NCBI RefSeq assembly: GCF_000306255.2
Contig: NZ_AKWY02000021.1
Location: forward strand, 400,001 to 464,000
Source of the DNA: Leptospira noguchii serovar Panama str. CZ214
Lineage (GTDB): Bacteria; Spirochaetota; Leptospiria; Leptospirales; Leptospiraceae
DNA length: 64,000 nucleotides
Direction of reading: 5' to 3'
The notes beneath the pieces were generated by a model. It did not search any database. It was given only the letters and a program-made list of their open reading frames with translations, and was not told where the DNA came from. Of this stretch, positions 14,058 to 33,239 are shown one piece after another (the first letter of the stretch is position 1; each line of letters opens with the position of its first letter). The translations under genes and the position numbers were made by a program.

Positions 14058-14611
14058 CTTTTAAATTCCTTAATTCGCATAAAACTATTTGCGACAGTTT
14101 CATAAAATAGAATATCTTTTTCGAAATCCTTTTCTCTGGAGGCACGACCTAAAATGCCCAAAGCCAAACCGTATTTTTCTTCTTGATAGAGCGCCTTTGC
14201 ATACATTTTTTTACGATTTGTAGACTCGTAATTTTTATCTACAGATTCTGACTTTCTAAAATGAACGATCGCGTTCTCGGTATCATTGATTCCTAAATAA
14301 GCCGTTCCTAAATAATGATCTAAATGTTCTAGGCTTTTTCCTTCTTTGGAATTTTGAATCTCTTTTAAGACAACGGTTGCTTCTTTATAGGATTCAATTT
14401 GAATCAGTAACTTTGCCTTTTCCATCAACAAAGAAGAACGTTTTTTTTCATCCAATTGCGAAAAGGAAAGTTGGGAATCAATCGATTGAATTTTAGAGCG
14501 GATCACTAATTCCTGAGAAAGTCCGGAATCCACGGTTTTCTGACTGCTAGTACAGTTAGATATAAATAGAAACGACGTTATTACGGTAATGATTATTGTA
14601 TTGAATGTCAT
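13961..14611 (-). CDS. TPR-containing lipoprotein
   Basis: The 216-residue product has a lipoprotein signal: hydrophobic N-terminus (IIITVITSFLFISNC) with the modified Cys in LFISNC at about residue 19, followed by TSSQK. The body is helical with tetratricopeptide-like units (HLDHYLGTAYLGINDTENAI, MYAKALYQEEKYGLALGILG, MVLEEGLQKFPESPVL), so it probably scaffolds envelope complexes. It begins 2 bp after the helicase stop and runs into the AsmA-like gene, suggesting a shared job at the envelope with the latter. No specific function is known. Confidence 0.8.
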   Translation of the reverse strand: MTFNTIIITVITSFLFISNCTSSQKTVDSGLSQELVIRSKIQSIDSQLSFSQLDEKKRSSLLMEKAKLLIQIESYKEATVVLKEIQNSKEGKSLEHLDHYLGTAYLGINDTENAIVHFRKSESVDKNYESTNRKKMYAKALYQEEKYGLALGILGRASREKDFEKDILFYETVANSFMRIKEFKRCQMVLEEGLQKFPESPVLKEIQEQLSQVLPR

Positions 14612-14613
14612 GC

Positions 14614-16638
<2,025 letters not shown>

Positions 16639-17154
16639 AAAACATGTGACATAGTTAAGGAAAGAAAGATTCTGTCAATCATGTACCCAGCTCCGTTTAT
16701 ACTCGACGTTTTCTGTTTCTGAAATCGTATTGTGTCCATCTAACGTCTAAATCGCTGTTATAGGTTTTTACTTTTTGAATTACGAAAGATGATCTCAAAA
16801 ATTTTACAATTTGTATCTTAAATTCTTTTTGAAACTACTTCTACCGAACTAAAAATCCGATAGAATAAATTCTGTTCTTTTTTTTCGCATAAAATAAGAT
16901 CTACTTCGGCTCCTTTATCAATGTTTTTGTTACATTTGATCGAATCCACTTTCCATCTCTTAACTTGACAATGTGGACAGGGAAATTCTTATTTAGAATC
17001 AGAAGCTTAAATCGTTCCGATCTTTTCAATTTATCTTGGAAAAAAATCCATAAAATCTTTTTTATTATAAAAATTGAATGTATTTAAATCCAACTTATTT
17101 CTTTAAATTACAACCGAAACTTAAACTATCTAGTTTCGAAAAAAGGAAAATTTT
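16639..17154. other. Divergent intergenic region between helicase and Nudix genes
   Basis: About 515 bp with no gene; it must carry promoters in both directions. A TTGACA at about 16967-16972 is the best -35-like match, without a clear -10. No repeat family member was recognised. Confidence 0.4.
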
Positions 17155-17733
<579 letters not shown>

Positions 17734-17734
17734 T

Positions 17735-18991
<1,257 letters not shown>

Positions 18992-19121
18992 GGAATTATT
19001 TTTACCGCAGAAGACTTCTATAAAACCTAAAATAGAACTTCTAAAAGTCAAATTTATGCATTAAGTTATAGTATTTAAAATAATTTGAATATTTTTATTT
19101 TCGAATATAAAAGAAGGAACA

Positions 19122-21752
<2,631 letters not shown>

Positions 21753-21758
21753 TAGTTT

Positions 21759-21934
21759 TAACTTGAGTAGGCCGTAAGAAAATCAGGGCGAATCCGGCTT
21801 GCCACAGACAGCCGGACCGGGCTCTTCGCTCTGGTTAATAAATTGCATACAAAAAACATAATACAATATTTCACCTTAAGTTTCAATTTATTAACCTCGC
21901 ATCGATCCCTTTCGCGTTATATCGAATTTACATA
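21759..21934. repeat. Diverged relative of the 144-bp MITE family (family 1)
   Basis: The left part, TAACTTGAGTAGGCCGTAAG, matches the start of the element at 8234 with a few changes. Interior TCAGGGCGAATC and GGCTCTTCGCTC match the corresponding positions, and the right part (TTTCGCGTTATATCGAA) resembles its end. The copy is longer and has TTAATAAATTGCAT, also found at 37540-37555. The boundaries are approximate. Confidence 0.5.
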
Positions 21935-22005
21935 GTTTTAGGTTTCTCTAGAATTTTGGATTGGTGTCGGAAAAATAAAAGTAGATCTTTTCATTTTGCT
22001 GAACT

Positions 22006-22446
22006 AATTTTGCAGTAGTTCCCACAATTTCAGAATTGAACCGTAAATCTTAATTTTGTGAGAGTTCCCACATTTTCGAAGTTAAACTGTAAAATCTCAA
22101 TTTTGCAGTAGTTCCCACAAATTTCAGAATTGAACCGTAAATCTTAATTTTGTGAGAGTTCCCACAATTTCGGAGTTTAACTGTAAAATCTTAATTTTGC
22201 GGCAGTTCCCACATTTTCAGAGTTTAACTGTAAAATCTTAATTTTGTGAGAGTTCCCACATTTTCAAAGTTTAACTGTGAAATTTCAATTTTGCAGTAGT
22301 TCCCACATTTTCAGAGTTAAACTGTAAAATCTTAATTTTGTGAGAGTTCCCACATTTTCAGAGTTTAACTGTGAAATTTCAATTTTGCAGTAGTTCCCAC
22401 ATTTTCGAAGTTAAACTGTAAAATCTCAATTTTGCAGTAGTTCCAC
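22006..22446. repeat. Tandem array of 46-47-bp units (VNTR-like)
   Basis: Nine complete units begin with AATTTTG at 22006, 22052, 22099, 22146, 22193, 22240, 22287, 22334 and 22381, plus a partial tenth from 22428. Each unit carries AGTTCCCACA followed by a TTTAACTGTAAAAT-like part. The two bases after AATTTTG and the next few vary as GCAGTAGTT or GTGAGAGTT, largely alternating, so there is a higher-order period near 94 bp. Unit size resembles the ~46-bp loci used for Leptospira strain typing, but which locus this is cannot be told here. Confidence 0.9.
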
Positions 22447-22687
22447 ATCTAATTTTTTTTACAAAAACAATTCACCATTATAAATAGAATTTTAATACCG
22501 AACTCATGTTTTTGAAGAAAATATCAAAAGATAGACTGTATTCCTCCCGAAAAAACGGACTCCTTTATACAGAAAAAATAAGTTTATTTCTAAATTTAAA
22601 AGTCACCTTGGAAATAATTTTTTTCCAAGAAGAAAACATGAAGAATAATTGAATCGTTGTAGAAATGCAGTAGTAAGAAAAATGAAT

Positions 22688-24171
<1,484 letters not shown>

Positions 24172-24561
24172 AGCGGCCACAAAGATACTAATTTATGCAT
24201 TAGAAAAAGCTTTATTAGCTTTTATAGACATAATAATTGCGAACCTAAACGTGACATACTATATAAATGCTAAGCAAAACCTCCAAATTGACAAACAGAG
24301 ATAAATCCTTTGAACGCGAACCGACGGCAATCAATCGGGAAAAACAGGTTCGCAAAAAGTGTTATAACATAAAATGATCGCCTCTTAAAAGTCAAGAATA
24401 TTGAACGCTTCATTTTTGCAATGGGGAGGGTTTTCTATAAAAATAAACAAAAAATGTTGTTCAACTAAATATGTTCTTTACCGATTGTTTTATTTTAAAA
24501 TTATATTGATCACAAATATGGCATTTTTATAAAACTCTTATTATACGTTTAGGTATTTTGT
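24172..24561 (-). promoter_or_regulatory. Probable CRISPR leader and upstream region of the FAH gene
   Basis: The position (adjacent to the intact end of the array) and AT-rich composition fit a leader for leftward transcription. An inverted repeat GCGAACC...GGTTCGC at 24316-24354 is the only clear structure. The + strand promoter of the next gene must also lie here. Leader function is inferred from array polarity. Confidence 0.45.
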
Positions 24562-25518
24562 ATGGCAACTAACTATATACGATTTAAAAAAAAGGACTCA
24601 ATTCAATGGGGAAAAATCGAAGAAGATAAAATTCTATCTTTGGAATGTGGTAATCTTTCTACGAAAGATTTTTTAGAGTTCCTAAAGAAAAAGAAAAAAG
24701 GTCTAAAACAAAAATCGATTTCGACTCGAGAAGTTTCCGTCCTATCTCCGATTACCTCCCCCTGCCAAATTATTTGCCAAGGCGCCAACTACAGACAACA
24801 TCAGATCGAATCCGGTCTTGATCCGGAAGATAAAACTTATAATTTATTTTTCACAAAATCAGACGCATCACTTTCTCCTCCAATCGGGGAAATCATTCGC
24901 CCTACTCACGTCAAACTTCTGGATTATGAAATTGAACTCGGTTTTGTTTTCGGAAAATCTTTTGATTCCACTTTAAAACTAAATTCTAAAGATATTAGAG
25001 AATACGTAGCAGCTTTTTTTATGGCAAACGATGTTTCCGCTAGAGACGTTCAACTAACACAAATGCAATGGTACAAAGGTAAATCGTATCGGACCTTTTG
25101 CCCGACAGGTCCTTATCTTTCGGTTTTAGATCCGGAAGATTTTGATCTTTTAGATTCTTTGGAATTGACCCTTCTTGTAAACGGCCAGATTAGACAAAAA
25201 GATTCCGTTTCCAATTTAGTTTTTAAACCTTCAGAAAGTATTTTAGAATTATCACAATTTTGTAATATATCTCCGGGAGACGTATTACTAACCGGAACTC
25301 CTTCTGGATGTGCACTAAGAGCACCTGGAAAACTGATTCAAAAAATTGCAAGTATTTTACCTGAAAAGGTGAAATGGAATCTTTTTATCAAAGGACAAGA
25401 AAAAAGAATTCAATACTTACGTCCTGGAGACGTGATCCGCTCCACAATTCGTAGTGCGGATCGTAAAATCGATCTGGGAGAACAAATTCTAAATGTAGTT
25501 GAAGCAGATTACAAATAA
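24562..25518 (+). CDS. Fumarylacetoacetate hydrolase (FAH) family protein
   Basis: FAH-superfamily enzyme (318 residues); members hydrolyse C-C bonds or isomerise/decarboxylate 2-oxo acids using a divalent metal. Family signatures in order: [18 protein letters not shown], the metal-ligand region [41 protein letters not shown] and [11 protein letters not shown]. The N-terminal domain (first 70 residues) is the usual variable one. The substrate cannot be read; oxaloacetate decarboxylase, acylpyruvase and catechol-pathway hydratase activities all occur in the family. No catabolic neighbours are present, which argues against a dedicated aromatic pathway. Confidence 0.88.
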   Translation: MATNYIRFKKKDSIQWGKIEEDKILSLECGNLSTKDFLEFLKKKKKGLKQKSISTREVSVLSPITSPCQIICQGANYRQHQIESGLDPEDKTYNLFFTKSDASLSPPIGEIIRPTHVKLLDYEIELGFVFGKSFDSTLKLNSKDIREYVAAFFMANDVSARDVQLTQMQWYKGKSYRTFCPTGPYLSVLDPEDFDLLDSLELTLLVNGQIRQKDSVSNLVFKPSESILELSQFCNISPGDVLLTGTPSGCALRAPGKLIQKIASILPEKVKWNLFIKGQEKRIQYLRPGDVIRSTIRSADRKIDLGEQILNVVEADYK

Positions 25519-26220
25519 TCATTCTTCTAATAAGGTGAAAAAATATTTTGAATTTGTCTAAAAATTTGATTCTGTAAAATTTGTAAATTCCCGAACGTAA
25601 TGCAATTTTAGAGGCCCGGCATTTCAATTATAAATTTCTAAAGGATGATTGTTCATATCTTTAGAAGTTTTTTTGGAAAATTTAAATTCTGAAAATGAGC
25701 CTATATTAAAAATCTAATATACTATTCATAAATATATAATAAAGTATTCATATTTTTATTTTAACAAAACTTATAATAAAAATTTACGGTTTTAATGTGA
25801 GTTCGGCCATAATTCTTTCCTAAAAAGAGTTGAGGTCCGAATCTTGCAGATCAATTCCTAAAATGCTGGAACTACCACAAATTACGATTTTATGAATCAT
25901 TCGAGTGTGTCGGCTTATTTGTGTTACTGACTTGTAAATTAAGGAGTAAACTCAAAAATCGGAATCTCTTTTTATTGATGAGGCCACAATCAAACTTCTT
26001 TATTTAGCGCTGAATAATATGCCCAAAAAATGGACCATGCCAATTCAAGATTAAAAGAAAACTAATGAATCAACTTTCAATTCTTTTCAGAGATCGATTG
26101 AAACTATATTTTTTTAACAAAAACTTTATTTGCACAGAATGGCTGATACTACCGAATTTTTCTTTGTACCATTGACACAGATTTTTTTGTAAAATTCAGA
26201 TCTATGTCAACGGCTTTAGA
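25519..26220. other. Intergenic region with repeat fragments
   Basis: No gene is visible in 700 bp. At 25795-25808 ATGTGAGTTCGGCC matches the terminal repeat of family 1. Around 25870 GGAACTACCACAAATTACG recalls the GTGGGAACTAC family. Both are fragments. Confidence 0.4.
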
Positions 26221-28113
26221 TCAAAGTGCACACCTACCGTCTACACTGGGGCATTGATTTACCGACGCGCTGATTGGATATTCTCCTGTACCTCTTCTAT
26301 CTTCCCCTTCTCCTGTACAATTTCTGTTAGAGATTACAAAATCAAAAAGATTGTGGTAATACTCCCCTAACTGTATAGTTACAAGATTTGTCAAAGTCCT
26401 ATCTGTTCCTTCCAGATTACTAATTACCTGAGCCGGATCCGTAGTAGGTGTTAAATATTGGCTATAGACGTCAAGCGATACCGAGGACACTCTCGTTTGA
26501 ATCACAACTAATCCTTGAGGAGTCCTAAGAATTGGAACACTATGTCCACTGAACGTTCCATCTGGACGCCGTCGTCTCATTGCCACTAACCAAGTGCTTC
26601 CAGAAGGAGAATCTATAAGTGATCTAATGTGAGATAACATCTCAGATCTAACGGTAAACTCACGGGAAAGAGTCCAATCGTACAAAGGCATCACAGTCAT
26701 AGCGGATACGAATGCCAATAGTCTAATCGTACTAGAGTTTGGTCCGTACATCCTAGGTACATTTGCCAACGAGCTATCCAATTCCGGATAACGTTGTCTA
26801 AACGAGATAAAAGGATCCGTATTAGGAGCTGTATTAAAGAAGTAACCTCCACTTTGCAGGGGGCCTCTAGAATGATACTCTTGAAGCTCTGCTAACATCT
26901 GAAAACTTTGAAGTAAACAAACACCACATATTCCACTACTTTGAGCATCAGGTATAGTTGAAGTTGCAATGTCGTAAAGTCTTCGAATCCAAGCCTCAGT
27001 TAATTGAAAATCAGAAGGTAAGGTTCTTTTGATTCTTTTATGTTTAAGGCTTTCTTTATTACCAGCCGGACAATACTGATCTGTTTTTCCAAGATTAGAA
27101 GCCGTATAACGTGTCCAATCTAGTAAATCTTTATCAACTACAAACAGAGAAGTGGGACTATTGCTAGTATCCTTTTCTAAATAAGAAAGTTTGGCGGCAT
27201 AAGCAACTCCCCAATTGGATCCATACCTAGTAACCCTAAGTGCATTACCCTGATAATCTGTGATCATCCCTCCTTCTTCTGTTCCAAGATAGACATTCCA
27301 ATAAGCAGGATTATACTTACTGATAGGTGCATCACTACACAACGCCCACTTTACCCAATTCCAATCCGAACTACCTACCTGAGAATACATACAATAGAGT
27401 GAACCACTTATTGGATCATACTGTGCCAGATGTCCACTTTCAGGATTATAGTAGATAGGTGTAGTGTTTTTATCCGAACCTCCCCAACGAATAAAGTAAC
27501 GTTCATTTCCATAAGTAGTCTGCAAATCCCAAGCGATGGAAGTCAAAATGCTAATATTTCCTGGAGTGGCCACCGTCTTAATCCAATCATCCATCGAAGG
27601 ATCTAAGGTATGGTTATATCTATCTCTAGAGTTTTTTGTAATATAGGCATACCAATTCGTATCCTTCAATCGATAACGTCCATCTGCAGTCCAAAAGGAA
27701 TTCTCTTTTACGATCCATCTTTGTAGAGGATCGTTGATCGTACAAGGTCTGAGATGAACATAGTCCCAGTTTGTTGCTCCTTTAATCACTCCTTCTGGTG
27801 CAGTAATACACAACCAAGTGTTTTCAATATAATAAGAAATTCTTTGAAACACGTCGTATCTCGCATTCTTAACGTGCATTTGCCAACACTGTTCAATCTG
27901 AATGTAACTTTCACCTCCGCTAAAAGTGGGACCGTAACAAAACTTTCCTCCGTCATGTACAACTACTTGGATCGGCTTATCTTTTGGTGGATCGGTAGGT
28001 TTTTGAACGATCGAACCAGGAATTCCATTCGAAGAAATAGAGTTCCCACCATAAGAATAACTAACTCCAATCGAGACTAATAAAACTACTATCAAAACGA
28101 TACAACGACCCAT
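26221..28113 (-). CDS. DUF1561 / PF07598 virulence-modifying (VM) protein, copy 1
   Basis: Secreted protein of 630 residues belonging to the PF07598 (DUF1561) family, which is expanded in pathogenic Leptospira. A signal peptide ([18 protein letters not shown]) precedes the conserved [14 protein letters not shown]. Residues of about 50-330 have ricin-B-lectin-like features with paired Cys and QRW motifs ([25 protein letters not shown]). The C-terminal domain (about 370-630) has [16 protein letters not shown] with Cys 396/399, GHSVPILRT with His 524, and [12 protein letters not shown]. Published work describes the family as lectin-toxin proteins with a C-terminal DNase-like activity; that is family knowledge, not visible here. 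A close paralogue lies about 1 kb upstream (to the right). Each gene has its own long upstream region. Confidence 0.9.
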   Translation of the reverse strand: MGRCIVLIVVLLVSIGVSYSYGGNSISSNGIPGSIVQKPTDPPKDKPIQVVVHDGGKFCYGPTFSGGESYIQIEQCWQMHVKNARYDVFQRISYYIENTWLCITAPEGVIKGATNWDYVHLRPCTINDPLQRWIVKENSFWTADGRYRLKDTNWYAYITKNSRDRYNHTLDPSMDDWIKTVATPGNISILTSIAWDLQTTYGNERYFIRWGGSDKNTTPIYYNPESGHLAQYDPISGSLYCMYSQVGSSDWNWVKWALCSDAPISKYNPAYWNVYLGTEEGGMITDYQGNALRVTRYGSNWGVAYAAKLSYLEKDTSNSPTSLFVVDKDLLDWTRYTASNLGKTDQYCPAGNKESLKHKRIKRTLPSDFQLTEAWIRRLYDIATSTIPDAQSSGICGVCLLQSFQMLAELQEYHSRGPLQSGGYFFNTAPNTDPFISFRQRYPELDSSLANVPRMYGPNSSTIRLLAFVSAMTVMPLYDWTLSREFTVRSEMLSHIRSLIDSPSGSTWLVAMRRRRPDGTFSGHSVPILRTPQGLVVIQTRVSSVSLDVYSQYLTPTTDPAQVISNLEGTDRTLTNLVTIQLGEYYHNLFDFVISNRNCTGEGEDRRGTGEYPISASVNQCPSVDGRCAL

Positions 28114-28635
28114 TCTTATCCTCCTATTTTTTGAAAATTAAAAAATGTGGTCTATAGAAATGAATATGAGATAAATACAGTAGTCTTCGCAAATCTTGTT
28201 TGAATCGGTTTGTTGACAAATCAGTGTATCCAATTGAATGGAAGACATACGACATTATTTACATCGCCTGTTTGATTTTTATCCATATCTTTAGTTAATA
28301 TAAATCTTTATAACCCATATCTCTGAGTAATATTATAATCAGATAAAGTTATTACTGATCTCTGTAAAACTAAGTACCATTATTTTTATCAGAACACTGT
28401 TTAAGTCCCAAATATTAGGTGATTGATTCTATAATTCTTAGTAAAAACCTGACTAAATACAAATTGAAAAATAGGAATACTTTGATTTCGATACGTGTTG
28501 GAAATTTTCTGTATACTATCTAAAAACGTATGTTTTATATAACTTGAATATTGATTTTTTAATGTTATTAATAAAAACCTAGTCTTAAAAAATTCAATGG
28601 CACTGTTCTCTAAACTTAACAAACAAGGTCTGTGT
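28114..28635. other. Upstream region of VM copy 1
   Basis: The - strand promoter of VM copy 1 must lie here. Bases around 28352-28382 (TGATCTCTGTAAAACTAAGTACCATT region) resemble 31325-31352 upstream of VM copy 2 (TCATCTCTACAGAATAGGGTACCATT region), so the two paralogues may share a duplicated control segment. No other gene is convincing. Confidence 0.4.
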
Positions 28636-28824
28636 TTAGACAGCAGCGCCAAAATCAGTCGAGTGCCAATAAAGACGATACATTGAATTATTCTGTTTAA
28701 TCTTTTTGATAAAGTAAAAAGAAACCCAAGTATCTCGCTCTTTATAAATCTCTCGACAAATTTTGAAACACTCTGTAAAAGCAATCCTCTTAAAATTGTA
28801 TTCATCATTTTCACCTTCTATCAT
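28636..28824 (-). CDS. Possible small protein (62 aa)
   Basis: The 62-residue frame (EYNFKRIAFTECFKICREIY, ERDTWVSFYFIKKIKQNN, MYRLYWHSTDFG) has natural composition and secondary-structure pattern. A competing frame (28401-28814) has the better Shine-Dalgarno sequence (AGAAGG five bases before ATG) but odd composition. It may therefore be a short real gene or a frameshifted remnant. The family is not recognised. Confidence 0.3.
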   Translation of the reverse strand: MIEGENDEYNFKRIAFTECFKICREIYKERDTWVSFYFIKKIKQNNSMYRLYWHSTDFGAAV

Positions 28825-28876
28825 TCTTTTTGCTTCTCAATTAAAACAAAACTTTTCACTATTTATTGTAAATATT

Positions 28877-28977
28877 AGAATTGTTGAAAAATGAATTATC
28901 CATCTGTTTTTGTATTATGTTAACGATCGCTTGAAGTAGTTTTGTTAATCCCCATTATGAAATTTTTCAACAATTCT
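28877..28977. repeat. 101-bp inverted-repeat element, family 2, best-preserved copy
   Basis: The ends are a perfect 16-bp inverted repeat: AGAATTGTTGAAAAAT on the left and ATTTTTCAACAATTCT on the right. The core is TTGAAGTAGTTTTGTTAATC. There is no ORF. Related copies are at 9222, 10889 and 34557, and a half copy begins near 8465. It is MITE-like and lies between the two VM genes. Confidence 0.8.
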
Positions 28978-29094
28978 ATTCTTATAAAAATAGATTATAT
29001 TCTGCTTATTTTGAACCTATATATGAATTGTTTTTTAATTGTGATCTGTATAATTTTTTCAAATTCTGAAAACTTATTCAGTTTTAGTTAAGCA

Positions 29095-31029
29095 TCAATA
29101 AGAGTTTTTTAATACATCTCTCTGCTGCAGCGCACACCTGCCATCTCCTCTCGAACATTGATTTACAGAAACACTGGTCGGGAATTGTCCCGTGCCCCTT
29201 CTGTCCTCTCCTTCTCCAGTGCAATTCCTGTTAGAGATTACGAAATCAAAAATATTGTGATGGTACTCTCCTAACTGTATCGTCGTAAGTCTTTCTAAAG
29301 TTCTATCTGGTCTTGACAAGAGATTGCGAACTACTTGGGATATGTCGGTGGTGGGTGTTAAAACTTGTCTATAGACATCAAAAGGTGTGGAAGGCCATCT
29401 CGTTGGAATTACTACTAAACCCTGTGAAGTCCTAAGAATTGGAACTGCGTGTCCTGCCGGAGTTCTATCTGGACGCATCTGTATCATTACCGCTAACCAA
29501 ACACTTCCAGGTGAAGAATTGATAAGTGATCTTACATGGGACCGTATTTCAGACTGAGTACCAAATTCACTAGAAAGTATCCATCTGTATTGGGGTAAAA
29601 TAGTTCTAGCAGATATGTATGTCAGCATCCTGCTTGAGTCATCAGCGGAACCATACACAGTAGGTACATCTCTCAACAATGTGTAAAACAGTGGATAACG
29701 TTGTCTAAACGAATCAAAAGGATCCGTATCAGGAGCTGTATCAAAAAAGTAACCTCCACTCTGAAGAGGTCCTTGAGAATGATACTCTTGCAGTTCAGCT
29801 AACATTTGAAAACTTTGAAGTAAACAAGTACCGCATATCCCAAGTATTGTTCCGGGTTCTGCAGTTGATCTCGTTATTTCATAAAGTCTTTGAATCCAAT
29901 CCTCGCTTAACTGAAAGTCAGAAGGTAAAGTCCTTTTGATTCTTTTATGTATAAGACTTTCTTGATTACCAGCTGGACAATACCGATCTGTTTTTCCAAG
30001 ATTAGAAGCCGTATAACGTGTCCAATCCAACAAACTTTTATCAACAACAAACAAAGAAGTGGGACTATGGGTAGTATCCTTTTCTAAATAAGAAGGTTTG
30101 GCAGCATAAGCAACACCCTTATTGAATCCGTATCTGGTAACTCTGAGTATATTACCTTTATAGTCTGTGATCATTCCTCCTTCATCAGTTTCAAAAAATA
30201 CATTCCAAAAAGCTGGATTATCTTTACTGATTGCTGCGTCACTACACAATGCCCACTTGACCCAATTCCATTGATTATCATCCACCTGAGAATACATACA
30301 ATAGAGTGAACCACTTGAAGGATAATACTGAGCAATATGCCCACTTTCAGGATTGTAGTAAAGAGGTGTAGTGTTTTTATCCGAACCTCCCCAACGAACA
30401 AAGTAACGTTCATTTCCATCAGAAGTTTTCAAATCCCAAGCAATGGAAGTTTGAATGCTGATGTTTCCAGGAGTGGCTACTGTTTTAACCCAATCATCCA
30501 TAGAAGAATCTAATGTATGATTATATTTATCTCCAGAGTTTCTAGAGATATAACCATACCAATTTGTATCTTTTAAACGATAAAATCCATCTGCAGTCCA
30601 AAAAGAATTCTCTTTTACGATCCATCTTTGCTGAGGATCATTGATCGTACAAGGTCTGAGATTTACATAGTCCCAGGGTTCTTCCCCATGTATGACTTTC
30701 CATGGAGCAGTAATACACAACCAAGTGTCATTGATATAATAAGAGATTCTTTGAAACACATCGTATCTTGCTTTAGCAGTCTTATCCGTACACGTGTCAA
30801 TCCAAACGTAACCTTCACCTTTAGTAAAAACAGGAGAATAACAATACTTTCCCTTATTACTTACAACGATCTTGATCGGTTTATCTTTTGGTGGATCGGT
30901 AGGTTTTTGAACGATTGAATTATTAGCCTTTGACGAAGCATGGACAGGTGTAGGATTTATACTATACTCGAAGCCAACTCCAATCGAGACTAATAAAACT
31001 ACTAGTAACGCTTTCTTCCAATTACACAT
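29095..31029 (-). CDS. DUF1561 / PF07598 virulence-modifying (VM) protein, copy 2
   Basis: Paralogue of the protein at 26221-28113 (644 residues, strongly similar over its whole length by eye). The signal peptide region is [18 protein letters not shown], followed by the same [14 protein letters not shown]. The lectin-like part has [18 protein letters not shown] and GGSDKNTTP. The C-terminal domain keeps [14 protein letters not shown] (Cys 399/402), GHAVPILRT (His 527) and [12 protein letters not shown]. The C-terminus has an extra tail ([11 protein letters not shown]) not found in copy 1. Differences cluster at the extreme N-terminus and in the segment between the Cys and His motifs. A MITE-like element ends the upstream region 124 bp before the start codon. 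Confidence 0.9.
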   Translation of the reverse strand: MCNWKKALLVVLLVSIGVGFEYSINPTPVHASSKANNSIVQKPTDPPKDKPIKIVVSNKGKYCYSPVFTKGEGYVWIDTCTDKTAKARYDVFQRISYYINDTWLCITAPWKVIHGEEPWDYVNLRPCTINDPQQRWIVKENSFWTADGFYRLKDTNWYGYISRNSGDKYNHTLDSSMDDWVKTVATPGNISIQTSIAWDLKTSDGNERYFVRWGGSDKNTTPLYYNPESGHIAQYYPSSGSLYCMYSQVDDNQWNWVKWALCSDAAISKDNPAFWNVFFETDEGGMITDYKGNILRVTRYGFNKGVAYAAKPSYLEKDTTHSPTSLFVVDKSLLDWTRYTASNLGKTDRYCPAGNQESLIHKRIKRTLPSDFQLSEDWIQRLYEITRSTAEPGTILGICGTCLLQSFQMLAELQEYHSQGPLQSGGYFFDTAPDTDPFDSFRQRYPLFYTLLRDVPTVYGSADDSSRMLTYISARTILPQYRWILSSEFGTQSEIRSHVRSLINSSPGSVWLAVMIQMRPDRTPAGHAVPILRTSQGLVVIPTRWPSTPFDVYRQVLTPTTDISQVVRNLLSRPDRTLERLTTIQLGEYHHNIFDFVISNRNCTGEGEDRRGTGQFPTSVSVNQCSRGDGRCALQQRDVLKNSY

Positions 31030-31152
31030 CTTTTAACCTTCTCTATTTTCAATTCAATAAAGCGACTTCTTATACAATTCAAATCTAACGATCTTAGAAT
31101 CCTTGCGTAAAATCACCGCCTTACAGTTATCATCAATATCAAGAATCTATAT

Positions 31153-32595
<1,443 letters not shown>

Positions 32596-33123
32596 ATGTT
32601 ATCCGTTCAATTCAAAAATATTCAATATACTTTCCATCAACTGACCGATCTTCTTTCTTCTATTGAAGAAAAGGAATATTCTAAAAACATTTCGGGATTG
32701 AGTGTGGGTAAACACATTCGACACTGTATTGAAATTTTAGAAAATTTAATCTTAGGTATAGAAACTTTAAATATATCTTACGATCAAAGAAAACGAAATC
32801 CTCTTTATGAAAACTCTCCTCTCGCCGCTAGAGATAAAATTTTCGAACTACTAGGTAAATTAGAATCTATCACCAAAAACGAAGAAATAGAACTTACATA
32901 TTTAGTCGATCCCCACAAAGGTCTCGAAGAAAAAACTATAACCAATATTAAACGAGAATTTTTATATGTCCAAGATCATACGATTCATCATATGGCGATC
33001 ATTAAACTTTATGCAGAATGTTTTTTACACAACGTTTCTTTTTCAGAGGAATTTGGTATGGCGTTATCAACTATTCAATTTCGGTCTCAAAGAAGTGTCT
33101 ACGATCAAAATTCGAATTCATAA
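32596..33123 (+). CDS. DinB-like (YfiT) four-helix protein
   Basis: Protein of 175 residues predicted all-helical, with the DinB/YfiT-type metal-ligand pattern: His in GLSVGKHIRHCIEIL and a second His pair in YVQDHTIHHMAIIKLYA. The ending EEFGMALSTIQF also resembles this superfamily. Members include thiol-dependent transferases and DNA-damage-inducible proteins; the activity is unknown. An ATG at 32596 is preferred to the adjacent TTG. It is followed 116 bp later by an ATP-grasp gene that might share a transcript. Confidence 0.7.
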   Translation: MLSVQFKNIQYTFHQLTDLLSSIEEKEYSKNISGLSVGKHIRHCIEILENLILGIETLNISYDQRKRNPLYENSPLAARDKIFELLGKLESITKNEEIELTYLVDPHKGLEEKTITNIKREFLYVQDHTIHHMAIIKLYAECFLHNVSFSEEFGMALSTIQFRSQRSVYDQNSNS

Positions 33124-33239
33124 AAGTTTGTTTTCAAAAAATAAGGCGTTTAATTTTTTATGATAAGTTCTTTTTGGCATATATATTAAAAATTTTCAAT
33201 ACTCAAATCTAAATAAAATCTGCAAATTCCAATTCTTTT

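Noticed and set aside
22006..22446. Second CRISPR array
   Set aside because: The units are contiguous 46-47-bp tandem repeats without distinct spacers.
28401..28814. 137-residue ORF on the minus strand upstream of VM copy 1
   Set aside because: Composition is unusual (many Leu, Ile, Ser with no domain pattern) and it overlaps a more protein-like frame; kept only as an alternative reading.
33124..33239. Short ORFs between the DinB-like and ATP-grasp genes
   Set aside because: They read mostly through the end of the DinB-like gene in other frames and have no independent support.
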